This document shows positions 8,591 through 17,979 of a stretch of 64,000 bases of DNA, in pieces. The position numbers were made by a program, and so were the translations under genes. Each line of letters starts with the position of its first letter. Position 1 is the stretch's first letter. The notes below the pieces were generated by a model. That model did not search any database. It worked only from the letters and a program-made list of their open reading frames with translations, and was not told the origin of the DNA. The stretch is from Phocaeicola dorei (GTDB lineage Bacteria > Bacteroidota > Bacteroidia > Bacteroidales > Bacteroidaceae): the NCBI RefSeq assembly GCF_013009555.1, contig NZ_CP046176.1, positions 3,689,501 to 3,753,500 of the forward strand, in the 5' to 3' direction.

Positions 8591-9457
8591 TTATTTTTCA
8601 GATAATTCTATCGGATTATAAGGTAACTCAAAGTTTTTCAACGTATTACCTTGTTCATCTTTTACCGTCAATTTTACATTGGGGGCTGTAGAAGTGATAA
8701 AGCCTATCGGGTCCTTGGCATAACGCTCATATACCTTATTCAAATCTCTACGACTGATGGATTCAAAACCTTTTCCATTGAAAAGAAGTGGTTTCGGTCC
8801 ACGGAATTGCTCGATACCTGTACATTCAAATGAATAATGTCGGCGGTCATCCTCAGCCTTTATGATGAGACCTGGCAATCCACAAAGTTTCCAAGGCCCT
8901 TCACTTACAGGAATTTCCATCGTGAACCATGCCGTATAACTTCTTCCCCGGAAGTGACCAGTTGCTTTCCGGCAATGATAAGTCAGAATAGTAGCCGTAT
9001 CGGGTAATAAGGTCCATACCGGTTTTTCATTCTTTTCCTCGCAACGGAAATTACTGGTAGCCAACCGGTCAAGCGTTGTCACCTTTCCCGTAGGATAGTT
9101 CTTATAAATCCGATATGTAATACGCCCGTTTCCATAAGCCTTGGCATGTTGCTGCAAGACATCTTGGGACACTTTATTAGCATAGTCAGCGATCAAAGTA
9201 GAATCCCGAAGATAAGTAGTGTAACTATAAAATTGCGAACATTTCTTTCCCACTTCCAGCATCATCGTTTCCGAATTGGGCTGACGGTCGGCCTTAGTTG
9301 TGTCCTCTACCATCTTCAACTCATACTGGGCACGGAAAACCAATTCATCTATGGGTTCGCTTTTCTTCACATCATCCATAGCGAGAATGGTTATCTGCGC
9401 CGTAGCCGGCAATGCCATGATTGCCCAAAATAACAGGTTTGCCAGTTTCTTTTTCAT
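8591..9457 (-). CDS. GLPGLI family secreted protein
   Basis: This 288-residue protein carries the family hallmark, GPWKLCGLPGLIIKAED, at about residues 185-200. It has a signal peptide (MKKKLANLLFWAIMALPATAQ), so ATG 9457 was chosen; the long upstream in-frame extension is low-complexity noise crossing the promoter. The family is widespread in Bacteroidetes and its biochemical role is not established. It is the first gene of a two-gene unit with the barrel protein and is transcribed divergently from a two-component system. A good -7 box (TAGCTTTG) lies 36 bases upstream. Confidence 0.85.
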   Translation of the reverse strand: MKKKLANLLFWAIMALPATAQITILAMDDVKKSEPIDELVFRAQYELKMVEDTTKADRQPNSETMMLEVGKKCSQFYSYTTYLRDSTLIADYANKVSQDVLQQHAKAYGNGRITYRIYKNYPTGKVTTLDRLATSNFRCEEKNEKPVWTLLPDTATILTYHCRKATGHFRGRSYTAWFTMEIPVSEGPWKLCGLPGLIIKAEDDRRHYSFECTGIEQFRGPKPLLFNGKGFESISRRDLNKVYERYAKDPIGFITSTAPNVKLTVKDEQGNTLKNFELPYNPIELSEK

Positions 9458-9493
9458 AATCCGAATTGTTTTTAAGTGATGAATTTTATACTG

Positions 9494-9501
9494 CAAAGCT
9501 A
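9494..9501 (-). promoter_or_regulatory. -7 box for the GLPGLI/barrel operon
   Basis: On the minus strand TAGCTTTG exactly fits the Bacteroidetes -7 consensus TAnnTTTG, about 36 bases before ATG 9457. A TTTG lies 25 bases further upstream, slightly more than the usual spacing. Confidence 0.55.
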
Positions 9502-9577
9502 GGTCCTTCTCTCCTTCCCGATACCACAAAATTATTACTGAAATATTACGCCGATGAAAAAACAACCCTCGTGTACA

Positions 9578-9607
9578 TTGCATATCTAAGGATAGCCCGT
9601 ACCTTTG
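9578..9607 (+). promoter_or_regulatory. Promoter for the histidine kinase/response regulator pair
   Basis: TTG at 9578-9580 and TACCTTTG at 9600-9607 (matching TAnnTTTG) are separated by 19 bases, about 22 bases before ATG 9629. Together with the divergent box at 9494-9501 it makes this 171-base gap a compact two-way control region. Confidence 0.65.
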
Positions 9608-9628
9608 CTTTAACGAAAAAAAGAAAAG

Positions 9629-11062
9629 ATGGAAAAAAGAATAAAAACAGTATGGATACTGACTATCATTACAGCTATACTGATAATAGGCGGTCAAGGC
9701 TATTGGCTTCACCACCAATATTGCTATTCAACGAGAACGTTCATGCAGGAACTGCATAAACAAATACTGCAACTGGAAAAAGAAGAAATGAATACACGCT
9801 ATGACAAACGGACTAACAACCACAAATATACACTGAGCTACAAAATAGAAATGCCGGATTCGGTGAACCAAAACGGCAAAACAACCTGTGTCATTAGTTT
9901 TTATAGACAAAAAAGTGAAATTAATAATCTGGATTCATTGATAAAACAGAATGCATTGTTGAATGAGGAAAGTGTTATAGTCCGCGACAGTTTTCGGGTA
10001 GAGAACATTTCCAATGAAATTCTATTTGATGCAGCCACACGTTATAGAGCCGAGATGACCCACCCCTTTCGAGCTGAAAATTTTGATTCACTATTACAAG
10101 CCAACCAGATAAAACTGACAAATATCAGACTGATGCAGACTGATTCTATCCTGTGGCATGGAAGCTATACCTCTTCCACCCGATTGTTCAAACCTGAAAT
10201 GTATATTGTTTATCCTTATAATCCTTTACTTAAACAGGCATTGACGGCATCCATACAGATACCTTTCCCCTCCCTTCTCCAACAAATGGCATGGCAGCTG
10301 TTGGGTAGCCTGATATTAGTTCTGCTCTTGGTATTCTGCCTTATCTACCAGATCAAGACCATTTTGAAACAACGGAAAATAGACGAAATGAGAAAAAGCT
10401 TTGTAAATACCATGATACATGAACTGAAACGCCCCGTACAAACCTTGAAAATGTGTATTGCCTTTCTCAACAACAAGTCCATGCGTACAGACGAAAGAGC
10501 AATGGATGAAGTAGTAAAGGATTCCATGTTTGAACTGGACAATCTTTCTGCCTACCTAGCCAAAGTAAGGGATATGACACGGGCTGACTATGAACACACG
10601 CCTCTCCACATCCGTACTTTTGATTTACGGGAAACCGTAAATAAATTAATCCGGCTTACCAATATACCTGCCGATAAACAGGTTACGGTTCATCCGTACT
10701 ATAAAATGGAATCCACTTTGGTCATCGCCGACCCGGTACATATTGCCAACATCATCAGCAACCTGATAGAGAACGCCATCAAGTACTCCGGTAAAGAAGT
10801 CCGGATTGATTTATCCTGTATACAGAAAGGGCACACCCTTACTATACAAATAACAGATAACGGAATTGGAATTCCGCCAGCAGAGCAAAGCAAGGTTTTT
10901 GATAAGTTTTATCGCGGCAGCCATATACCAGACCGAAATATACCGGGTATCGGACTAGGGCTAAGTTACGTAAAACTTCTCACCGAAGCACACCACGGAT
11001 ACGTATCCTTGACCAGCCAGCCGGGTAAAGGAACGACTTTCAGTATTGTATTACCTCAATAA
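9629..11062 (+). CDS. Sensor histidine kinase
   Basis: This 477-residue inner-membrane kinase has a first membrane helix at about 8-27, a periplasmic sensing region (about 28-220), a second helix at about 223-243 and a cytoplasmic kinase. The phospho-acceptor box is MIHELKRPVQTLK with His264, a form common in Bacteroidetes kinases. The N box is NLIENAIKYS, and the G boxes are DNGIGIPPAEQ and GIGLGLSYVK. The response regulator gene begins 22 bases downstream, so the two form one unit. Because they are divergent from the GLPGLI/barrel operon, that operon is their most likely target. This is inference from position. Confidence 0.9.
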   Translation: MEKRIKTVWILTIITAILIIGGQGYWLHHQYCYSTRTFMQELHKQILQLEKEEMNTRYDKRTNNHKYTLSYKIEMPDSVNQNGKTTCVISFYRQKSEINNLDSLIKQNALLNEESVIVRDSFRVENISNEILFDAATRYRAEMTHPFRAENFDSLLQANQIKLTNIRLMQTDSILWHGSYTSSTRLFKPEMYIVYPYNPLLKQALTASIQIPFPSLLQQMAWQLLGSLILVLLLVFCLIYQIKTILKQRKIDEMRKSFVNTMIHELKRPVQTLKMCIAFLNNKSMRTDERAMDEVVKDSMFELDNLSAYLAKVRDMTRADYEHTPLHIRTFDLRETVNKLIRLTNIPADKQVTVHPYYKMESTLVIADPVHIANIISNLIENAIKYSGKEVRIDLSCIQKGHTLTIQITDNGIGIPPAEQSKVFDKFYRGSHIPDRNIPGIGLGLSYVKLLTEAHHGYVSLTSQPGKGTTFSIVLPQ

Positions 11063-11084
11063 TCATTTCAACAATTCATGTAAG

Positions 11085-11771
11085 ATGAAAACAATCAAAA
11101 TACTTTTCGCAGATGATGATTTAAAATACTCCATGCTCTTAAAACGTTTTTTGGAAACAGAAGGCTATGAAGTTACTTACGCAGGGAACGGAAACATTGC
11201 TTTACAGCAATTTCCCTTAATAAAGCCCGATTTGGTATTGCTTGATATCAATATGCCCGAACTGAACGGCTTTGAGGTAGCGGCAAAAATACGGAAACAA
11301 AATCATCAGGTACTTATTTTCTTTCTTTCAGACCGTAGCGATAAAGCCGACCGTCTGAAAGGTTTTGATCTGCAGGCCAATGATTATCTAGCAAAGCCTT
11401 TTTATCCCGAAGAGCTGTTGGCACGTATCCGTGAACGGTTTCAATGTGTAGACAACAGAATTGAAACAGAAATCTATACATTCGGGAAAAGTACATTCAA
11501 CTATACCACCAATGAAATAAGGACAGGAAATAACAAGGTACTGATTACTTCCCGACAGGCTGAGATACTCCGAATATTAGCTAAAAACCTCCATGTTCCC
11601 GTAGACCGGGAAATACTGTTGAAACATGTATGGGGAGCTTCATCCTATGCCAATTCGCTGGCATTGAATGTACAAATAACCTATTTACGAAAAGCGTTGC
11701 GCAATGACTCCAGTGTGAAGATAGAATCACTGATGAAGAAAGGATATGTGTTACACATAGAAAAAGGATAA
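11085..11771 (+). CDS. OmpR-type response regulator
   Basis: This 228-residue protein has a receiver domain (1-120) with acidic pair D10-D11, phosphorylation site D54 in LVLLDINMPELNGFE and a conserved lysine in LAKPFYPEE. A winged-helix DNA-binding domain (about 135-228) follows, with the typical end MKKGYVLHI. ATG 11085 (MKTIKILFADDD) is chosen over an upstream in-frame ATG at 11046, which overlaps the kinase gene end. It is the partner of the adjacent histidine kinase. Confidence 0.9.
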   Translation: MKTIKILFADDDLKYSMLLKRFLETEGYEVTYAGNGNIALQQFPLIKPDLVLLDINMPELNGFEVAAKIRKQNHQVLIFFLSDRSDKADRLKGFDLQANDYLAKPFYPEELLARIRERFQCVDNRIETEIYTFGKSTFNYTTNEIRTGNNKVLITSRQAEILRILAKNLHVPVDREILLKHVWGASSYANSLALNVQITYLRKALRNDSSVKIESLMKKGYVLHIEKG

Positions 11772-11775
11772 GAAA

Positions 11776-11830
11776 ACTCTTTATAGTTCGTCATTCTTCA
11801 TTTCATTCAGAAAGGCAAACTATAAAGAGT
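11776..11830. terminator. Inverted repeat between convergent genes
   Basis: ACTCTTTATAGTT (11776-11788) and AACTATAAAGAGT (11818-11830) form a perfect 13-base stem with a 29-base loop. It lies between the response regulator stop (11771) and the nagA stop (11856) of the opposite strand, so it could end transcripts from both sides. The loop is longer than usual and no long T-run follows on the plus strand. Confidence 0.5.
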
Positions 11831-11855
11831 ATCAAATTGCCGAAAGCACTCTTTT

Positions 11856-13019
11856 TTATAATGTATAAGTTCCTTCGACCAGCTTGCCCATCGCCCATAC
11901 GGCACGGATATTCAAATCCTGGTCAAGAATCAAGATATCGGCATCTTTTCCTTTCTGCAAGGAACCTTTACGGTCATATACTCCCATAAATTTCGAAGGA
12001 GTTTCGGAAGCCATACGGACAGCATCCTCCAAAGGAATTTCCGCCTTCTGCACCAAGGTACGGATCAAACGGTCCATGGTGGCCACACTGCCTGCCAATG
12101 CTGAACGGTCTGCCAGTTTGCACACACCATCCTCTATGATGACACGAGGATCGAAAGCCACGTTACTGTCACTGGCCGCACATGCCAAAGCATCTGTAAT
12201 GACACAAGCACGTTCTACACCCTTTATCTTATAAACCAACCGTAAAATGGTAGGTGGTACATGAATGCCATCGGCCACCACTTCCACATTCATATCGTCT
12301 ATCAGATAAATACTCTCTACTGTTCCTTCATATTTATACTCACGACGCTTGTGAAAACCGGGCATTGCATTATAGAAATGCGTGGCCAGCGTATAACCTG
12401 AATCCCATGCAGAACGAATGTCTTCATATTCAGCCTGAGTATGGGCCACAGATGCCACAATCCCTTTTCCCGTAATGTATTTTCCGAACTGCATAGCCCC
12501 CGGCAATTCGGGAGCTGCATCCCAACGCTTGATACAATTCCATTTCTCTACAATAGGAATATACTCATTAGGGTCCGGATCTTTAATATTCTCAGGCATT
12601 TGTCCACCAGCCATCTTGATGTTCAGATAATGACCTTCCAGGTGCAATCCCAATACCGGACTGTCCGGTTCCGCCATCAACTTGGTACAAGTTTCGGCAG
12701 CCGCCTCAATCATCGGTACGGTAGAAGAAGACAATGTTGGAAAAATACTGGTAGTACCATGTTTCATGTGAGCATTAATGGCTGTACGGAAAGCCTCTTC
12801 CGTACCTTCCATAAAATCACCGCCACCACCACCATGACAATGGATTTCCACACCACCGGGAACAACATACATACCTTTAGCGTCAATCAGCTCGGCTCCG
12901 ATAACAGCTAAATCACAATTGGTAACTTCTAAAATCTTATTGTCGCGCATAAGGACAGACCCGTCCTTCAACCAGCCCTGTGGGGTAAGAATCTTTGCGT
13001 TAATGATTTGGGTCAACAT
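11856..13019 (-). CDS. nagA: N-acetylglucosamine-6-phosphate deacetylase
   Basis: This 387-residue cytoplasmic amidohydrolase converts N-acetylglucosamine-6-phosphate to glucosamine-6-phosphate and acetate. Diagnostic sequences are the metal-binding VEIHCHGGGGGDFMEG (about 57-72), the LHLEGHYLN region, SVAHTQAEYEDI, the ATHFYNAMPGFHKRR segment and the VITDALACAA end of the active site. ATG 13019 (MLTQIINAKIL) fits the family length; the longer in-frame upstream extension crosses a promoter and terminator. It sits downstream of the glycan-degradation operon but has its own promoter. The GH20 enzymes upstream would supply GlcNAc, so this gene links the locus to amino-sugar catabolism. Confidence 0.92.
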   Translation of the reverse strand: MLTQIINAKILTPQGWLKDGSVLMRDNKILEVTNCDLAVIGAELIDAKGMYVVPGGVEIHCHGGGGGDFMEGTEEAFRTAINAHMKHGTTSIFPTLSSSTVPMIEAAAETCTKLMAEPDSPVLGLHLEGHYLNIKMAGGQMPENIKDPDPNEYIPIVEKWNCIKRWDAAPELPGAMQFGKYITGKGIVASVAHTQAEYEDIRSAWDSGYTLATHFYNAMPGFHKRREYKYEGTVESIYLIDDMNVEVVADGIHVPPTILRLVYKIKGVERACVITDALACAASDSNVAFDPRVIIEDGVCKLADRSALAGSVATMDRLIRTLVQKAEIPLEDAVRMASETPSKFMGVYDRKGSLQKGKDADILILDQDLNIRAVWAMGKLVEGTYTL

Positions 13020-13067
13020 GATACTATGATAAGTTAGGATTTTTAATTGGCATATTAAATTCGCCAA

Positions 13068-13075
13068 CAAAAATA
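13068..13075 (-). promoter_or_regulatory. -7 box for nagA
   Basis: On the minus strand TATTTTTG fits TAnnTTTG and lies about 48 bases before ATG 13019. It lies downstream of the terminator at 13138-13164, so nagA can be transcribed independently of the operon before it. Confidence 0.6.
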
Positions 13076-13137
13076 GCAACTTTTTCACTTTCTGAAACAG
13101 ATTTCCCCAATTATTTTCTAACTTTTTTAATAAATAA

Positions 13138-13164
13138 GCCCCGCTTAATAAAATCAAGCGGGGC
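13138..13164 (-). terminator. Rho-independent terminator of the glycosidase operon
   Basis: The perfect stem GCCCCGCTT/AAGCGGGGC encloses a 9-base loop and is followed on the minus strand by a T-rich tract (TTATTTATT). It lies 30 bases after the stop of the GH2 gene at 13194, the last gene of the operon. Confidence 0.85.
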
Positions 13165-13193
13165 ACAGATAGTGGAAATTGAAACAAATCTTT

Positions 13194-15698
13194 TTACTTA
13201 CTTATTAAAACTAGCCTACCTGATTTAAGTCCTTTACCTGTTGCGGTCAGTGTAATTTCTCCCGGTTTATCGGTGCTTTGCACAACAGCAGTCATCATTC
13301 CGTTAAACACTTTCATTTGCGGAACATGGAAAAGTTCCAATGAAGTGGGGTCTCCGTTTGCACCGGCACGATAGGTTCCCGCACCTTTTACAGCATACTT
13401 GATGAGATGTTGCGCATCGGGACAAAGGTTACCTTCTTTATCCACCACTCTCACCGTGACAAATGACAAGTCCTTGCCATCAGCCTTTATTTCATTGCGA
13501 TCTGCAACCAATTCTATATGGTCGGGCTTACCTGCCGTATGGATTTCCTTTTCGGCTACAGCATCCCCTTTCTCATTGTATGCAACCACTTTCACGGTTC
13601 CCGGCTCATACTTTGTATCCATCCACATCAAACGGTAGCGTTTCTGGCGCTTGAAATCTGCTATGGAAGCAGAATCCGCACTATTTTCAGCCGTTACAGT
13701 CAAATCCTTGGTACGCTTACCCTGGCTCTTGCCATTGATAAACACTTCTGCAGACGGATAATTGGTATAGACAAAGATCGGGGTCACTTCTCCTTCACGT
13801 CCCGGCCATGTCCAATGAGGAAGGATGTGCAGTGTCTCTTCATCTTTGTTCCAATGGCTGCGGTACAAATAGTAACGGTCTTTGGGCAATCCGGCCAAGT
13901 CGATTATACCGAACAAAGAAGAATGGCTGGGCCAGTCAGTATAATAAGGAGTCGGTTCGCCCAGATAATCGAAGCCCGTCCATACGAACTCTCCGATCCC
14001 CCATGCGTTATCCTCGTGCCAAATCCAGTCGTCTTCCGGCAAATTGGACCAACCACAATGTTCCACATCGTAAGAAGAAGACTGATGATCGTCATATTTC
14101 TTCATAGCCTGACGGACAACGGGGAATTTATAGACACCACGCGAACTTACTGTAGAAGCTGTTTCACTACCTAAAATAATCTGCTGAGGCAACTTCTTAT
14201 AGTTTTCAGGATATTTATGGGGACGATAATTGAAACCGGCCACATCCATAACGGCAGCCATATTATTGTTTACCACGGCATCGGGCGCATCCATACCTTG
14301 TGTTACAGGGCGGGTGGGGTCTTCACGATGGCAAATATCCTGCAACATACGCGAGAGTTTCGGACCGTTACTGCCGCTCCACTGATCAGGTACTTCATTA
14401 CCTGTACACCACATCACAATACTTGGGTTATTACGATAGTGACGAATCAGATTCGTCAAATCCTTATCCACCCATTCATCAAATACTTTATGATATCCAT
14501 TGGCCATCTTTGCCGATTTCCATTCGTCAAAGGATTCCGCCATCACCATCATACCCATCTCGTCACAAGCCTCCACCAGTTCGGGAGCCGGCATATTATG
14601 AGAAGTACGGATTGCATTACAGCCCATATCTTTCAGAATACGAATCTGACGACGGATAGCGGCATCATTTACAGCACCTCCCAACGGGCCCAAGTCATGA
14701 TGGTTACATACTCCTTTGAATTTGGTCAATTTTCCATTCAGAAAGAAACCCTTGTCGGGGATAATCTCCAAGGTACGGATACCAAAACGAGTGGTATATT
14801 CGTCTTTCAAGGTATTCCCTTCATATACTTTGGATTCAGCCGTATAAAGAACCGGAGTTTCAGGACTCCACAACTCAGGATTGGCTACTGCAAACTCCTG
14901 TTCAAACAAAGTATTGTCAAAAACACTTAACTTGTTTTCCCCGGTAGCAACCACTTTGCCGTTTTTATCCTTAATCTGCGTCACAATACGGTAATTATCC
15001 TTATTGGCTCCTTCGGGACTAACCAAAGAAGTTTTCAAAGACACTTTTGCATATTTGTCTGTCACCACGGGAGTGGTAGCATACGTCCCCCATGTCGGGA
15101 TATGCGCATCTTCATTGATTACCAGATGAACATTGCGGTACAAACCGGCCCCCGGATACCAACGTGATGATTCAGGCTCGTTTTCCAAACGGACTGCCAG
15201 CTCGTTCTTCTCACCCGGTTTCAGATAAGGGGTCGCATCCACATAAAAGGAATTATAACCGTATGGCCAATAGCCTGCCTCCTGCCCGTTCACATAGACA
15301 CGGGCATGGCTCATTGCTCCGTCAAATATCAAAGTAGCCTTCTTGCCTTTTTCAAAACCGGGAGCATCAAAGTTCAGGCGATACCATCCGGTTCCTACAA
15401 ATGGAAGACCTCCGGTACGGCCGGCATGTTCCAGAGCCTCTGTTTGTCCATCCTGAGTGATAGCCATTTCCTGCTTGTCGTTATTGATACTGAACGGACC
15501 ATAAATCGCCCAATCATGAGGAACGGTGACGTTCTGCCATTTACTGTCATTATAACCGGGATTGGCAAATTCCGCATTATCTTCACGCGTAAATTTCCAC
15601 CCTTTTTCGAAAGTCTGCTCTGTACGTACCTGCGCTTGCATAAAAGCAAAACAACAAACAGCTCCTAACGCAGCACACAAAAATCGTTTCGTATTCAT
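13194..15698 (-). CDS. Glycoside hydrolase family 2, beta-galactosidase type
   Basis: This 834-residue exported enzyme has a signal peptide (MNTKRFLCAALGAVCCFAFMQA) and the GH2 order: jelly-roll sugar-binding domain (about 25-200), immunoglobulin-like domain (200-310), TIM barrel (310-600) and C-terminal beta-sandwich domains. The acid/base is Glu435 in WCTGNEVPDQW and the likely nucleophile is Glu512 in ILGSETAS. Family members of this size in Bacteroidetes include beta-galactosidases, and an operon with sialidase and hexosaminidases suggests removal of galactose after sialic acid. Specificity cannot be proved from sequence. It is the last gene of the operon, 2 bases after GH92. Confidence 0.85.
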   Translation of the reverse strand: MNTKRFLCAALGAVCCFAFMQAQVRTEQTFEKGWKFTREDNAEFANPGYNDSKWQNVTVPHDWAIYGPFSINNDKQEMAITQDGQTEALEHAGRTGGLPFVGTGWYRLNFDAPGFEKGKKATLIFDGAMSHARVYVNGQEAGYWPYGYNSFYVDATPYLKPGEKNELAVRLENEPESSRWYPGAGLYRNVHLVINEDAHIPTWGTYATTPVVTDKYAKVSLKTSLVSPEGANKDNYRIVTQIKDKNGKVVATGENKLSVFDNTLFEQEFAVANPELWSPETPVLYTAESKVYEGNTLKDEYTTRFGIRTLEIIPDKGFFLNGKLTKFKGVCNHHDLGPLGGAVNDAAIRRQIRILKDMGCNAIRTSHNMPAPELVEACDEMGMMVMAESFDEWKSAKMANGYHKVFDEWVDKDLTNLIRHYRNNPSIVMWCTGNEVPDQWSGSNGPKLSRMLQDICHREDPTRPVTQGMDAPDAVVNNNMAAVMDVAGFNYRPHKYPENYKKLPQQIILGSETASTVSSRGVYKFPVVRQAMKKYDDHQSSSYDVEHCGWSNLPEDDWIWHEDNAWGIGEFVWTGFDYLGEPTPYYTDWPSHSSLFGIIDLAGLPKDRYYLYRSHWNKDEETLHILPHWTWPGREGEVTPIFVYTNYPSAEVFINGKSQGKRTKDLTVTAENSADSASIADFKRQKRYRLMWMDTKYEPGTVKVVAYNEKGDAVAEKEIHTAGKPDHIELVADRNEIKADGKDLSFVTVRVVDKEGNLCPDAQHLIKYAVKGAGTYRAGANGDPTSLELFHVPQMKVFNGMMTAVVQSTDKPGEITLTATGKGLKSGRLVLISK

Positions 15699-15700
15699 AG

Positions 15701-17953
15701 TTATTTCTTATTAGGATTTTCTGTTACTATAAAAGTAATTTCACCTGCCTTGATCAAATCATCATGCGAAATCAAATATTTATTAAGTTTCTTATTGCCC
15801 AGTCTGATTTCCTTTATATAATCCCCTTGTCCTTCTTTCTTGATAACCAATTCTTTCTTGCCCCAATAGTTAGGATCAAGCTGAACGGTCACTTTATCAA
15901 AAGTAGGAGTAGTCAATGTATATTCGGGCACACCCGGACAATCCGGATAGAATCCCATCATACTGAATATAGCCCATGCAGACATCGTACCCGTATCATC
16001 ATTGCCAGGAATTCCATCCGGCTTAGTTGTGAAATACTTAGCCAGCAATTCCTTCACCAATTTCTGTGTACGCCATTCTTCACCCTTGAAACGACTGAAC
16101 AGGTAAGGATAAGCTATATCGGGTTCATTAGCCGGATCATAATTTCCTTCATCGAACACGCTTTGCAGCTTATCGACAAATTTCTTATCACCTCCCATCA
16201 GTTTCACCAGTCCATTGATATCATGAGGAACAAAGAAAGTGTAATTCCATGCGTTACCTTCGTGGAAACCGGGACTAGGTGCAAAATTCGCTCCTTCTTT
16301 CGGGTCAAACGGTTCATAGAACTTACCTTCCTTGGTGATAGGACGCAAAGTTCCGAAATCCTTGCTATAATAATTCTTATACCCCATAGAACGTTTGCGG
16401 AACAGTTTCGCATCTTCCTTTTTACCTAGAGCCTCTGCCAAAGTGGACAGCGCATAGTCGGCAACATAATATTCCAAAGCATGAGAAACCGAGTTGTCAT
16501 ACTGGCTTTCCATCGGCACATACCCTTTGGACATATAATCGTCATTATCCGGACGCATCAGATTATCCTTGCCCGGAGTAGTGGCCGACTTATACATTCC
16601 CTTATAAGCTTCGTCAATGTCAAAGTCTTGCAATCCCTTCATCCAACTGTCTACCAGAACAGGAATAGAGGGGTCACCTTCCATAGTCAATGTTTCACGA
16701 CCATATAATTCCCATTTCGGGAACCATCCGTGTTCCTTATACATACCCATCATAGTATGTATCATATCCATCTGACGTTCCGGATAGACCAAAGTCATCA
16801 ACTGATGGTAGTTACGATAAGTATCCCACAATGAGAATACCGTATAACGGTTACGGTTGGTGGTCAGAATCTTGTCTCCCTCCATTTGTGGATATTGTCC
16901 GCTTACGTCCTGCAAAATATTAGGATGAATCATGGTATGATACATAGCGGTATAGAATACTCCCTTTTGTTCTTCCGTACCACCTTCTACCTTGATACGG
17001 GAAAGATCATCGTTCCATCTCTTACGGGCCTCCGCACGCAGTTTGTCGAATGTTGTGCCGAAAGGCTGTTCTTTTTCCAAATTCAGACGAGCATTCTCAA
17101 TGCTGACAAAAGATACGCCCATACTGACCTCAATCACTTCTTCCGCCGTAGTATCGTAAGTAAACCACACTCCTATATCATCTCCGCTTATTTCTTTTGT
17201 ATAAGCAGTATAGAGTTTGTATTTACCGGCTGTATCGTCCCATTGCGCCTCCACACCCATCGGACGCATCATTTTCCAATAACCGCGTTTTGCCGGTACT
17301 TTGTTGATACGCATTACAAAATAGATGGGAAATACTGCCTGAGGATTGTAACAGAAAGTTCCCAACAACTTGGTACCTTCAATCTCACGGTCGTTTACAA
17401 AACGAACGGTAGCACCACTCTCATTGGTCAATCCCTCTCCCAGATTCAACAAGATATTGCTTTGTCCGGCAGGAAAAGTAAAGCGTGCCATACTGGTACG
17501 TGGGGTGGCAGTCAGTTCACATTTCACATTGTATTTATCCAGTATATTGGTATAATAACCCGGATTTGCAGTTTCACCTTGATAGAAACTTCCATAATTA
17601 TGATAATCCACATCCAGTTTGCCGGTGGTAGGCATCAATAACAATGACCCCAATTCCGGACAGCCTACCCCGCTAAGGTTAACGTGCGCAAAACCGGTAA
17701 GATATTTATTATTGAATTCGTATGGAGTGGACCACCATTGCTTATCTTTATCCTTATCCCCTTCGGGAACTCCCATCACATTGAAAGGAGTCACCGACAT
17801 CATTCCATGAGGAGTTAATGCTCCGGGATTTGTCGTACCGTAATTAGTAGTACCCACAAAAGGGTTTACATAATCTACCGGCTCTTTCTGTGCTGCCGCA
17901 GAAAAAACTGAGATACAAATCAGAACAGCCGATAACAAAATTTGTTTCTTCAT
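15701..17953 (-). CDS. GH92 alpha-mannosidase
   Basis: This 750-residue exported enzyme has signal peptide MKKQILLSAVLICISVFSAAAQ and begins the mature part with the GH92 hallmark VDYVNPFVGT. Other family segments are NLSGVGCPELG, FSLWDTYRNYHQLMTLVYP and the metal and catalytic region near PGNDDTGTMSAWAIFSMMGFYP. GH92 enzymes are calcium-dependent exo-alpha-mannosidases acting on N-glycans and yeast mannan. In this operon it would trim the mannose arms of host N-glycans. The linkage preference (alpha-1,2, 1,3 or 1,4) cannot be read from the sequence. The start follows GH20 by 26 bases. Confidence 0.92.
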   Translation of the reverse strand: MKKQILLSAVLICISVFSAAAQKEPVDYVNPFVGTTNYGTTNPGALTPHGMMSVTPFNVMGVPEGDKDKDKQWWSTPYEFNNKYLTGFAHVNLSGVGCPELGSLLLMPTTGKLDVDYHNYGSFYQGETANPGYYTNILDKYNVKCELTATPRTSMARFTFPAGQSNILLNLGEGLTNESGATVRFVNDREIEGTKLLGTFCYNPQAVFPIYFVMRINKVPAKRGYWKMMRPMGVEAQWDDTAGKYKLYTAYTKEISGDDIGVWFTYDTTAEEVIEVSMGVSFVSIENARLNLEKEQPFGTTFDKLRAEARKRWNDDLSRIKVEGGTEEQKGVFYTAMYHTMIHPNILQDVSGQYPQMEGDKILTTNRNRYTVFSLWDTYRNYHQLMTLVYPERQMDMIHTMMGMYKEHGWFPKWELYGRETLTMEGDPSIPVLVDSWMKGLQDFDIDEAYKGMYKSATTPGKDNLMRPDNDDYMSKGYVPMESQYDNSVSHALEYYVADYALSTLAEALGKKEDAKLFRKRSMGYKNYYSKDFGTLRPITKEGKFYEPFDPKEGANFAPSPGFHEGNAWNYTFFVPHDINGLVKLMGGDKKFVDKLQSVFDEGNYDPANEPDIAYPYLFSRFKGEEWRTQKLVKELLAKYFTTKPDGIPGNDDTGTMSAWAIFSMMGFYPDCPGVPEYTLTTPTFDKVTVQLDPNYWGKKELVIKKEGQGDYIKEIRLGNKKLNKYLISHDDLIKAGEITFIVTENPNKK

Positions 17954-17979
17954 GCTATTTGTTGTTTATATAGGTTCTA

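Noticed and set aside
13020..13187. N-terminal extension of nagA
   Set aside because: The 56 extra codons cross the operon terminator and the nagA -7 box; the amidohydrolase family starts at MLTQIINAKIL.
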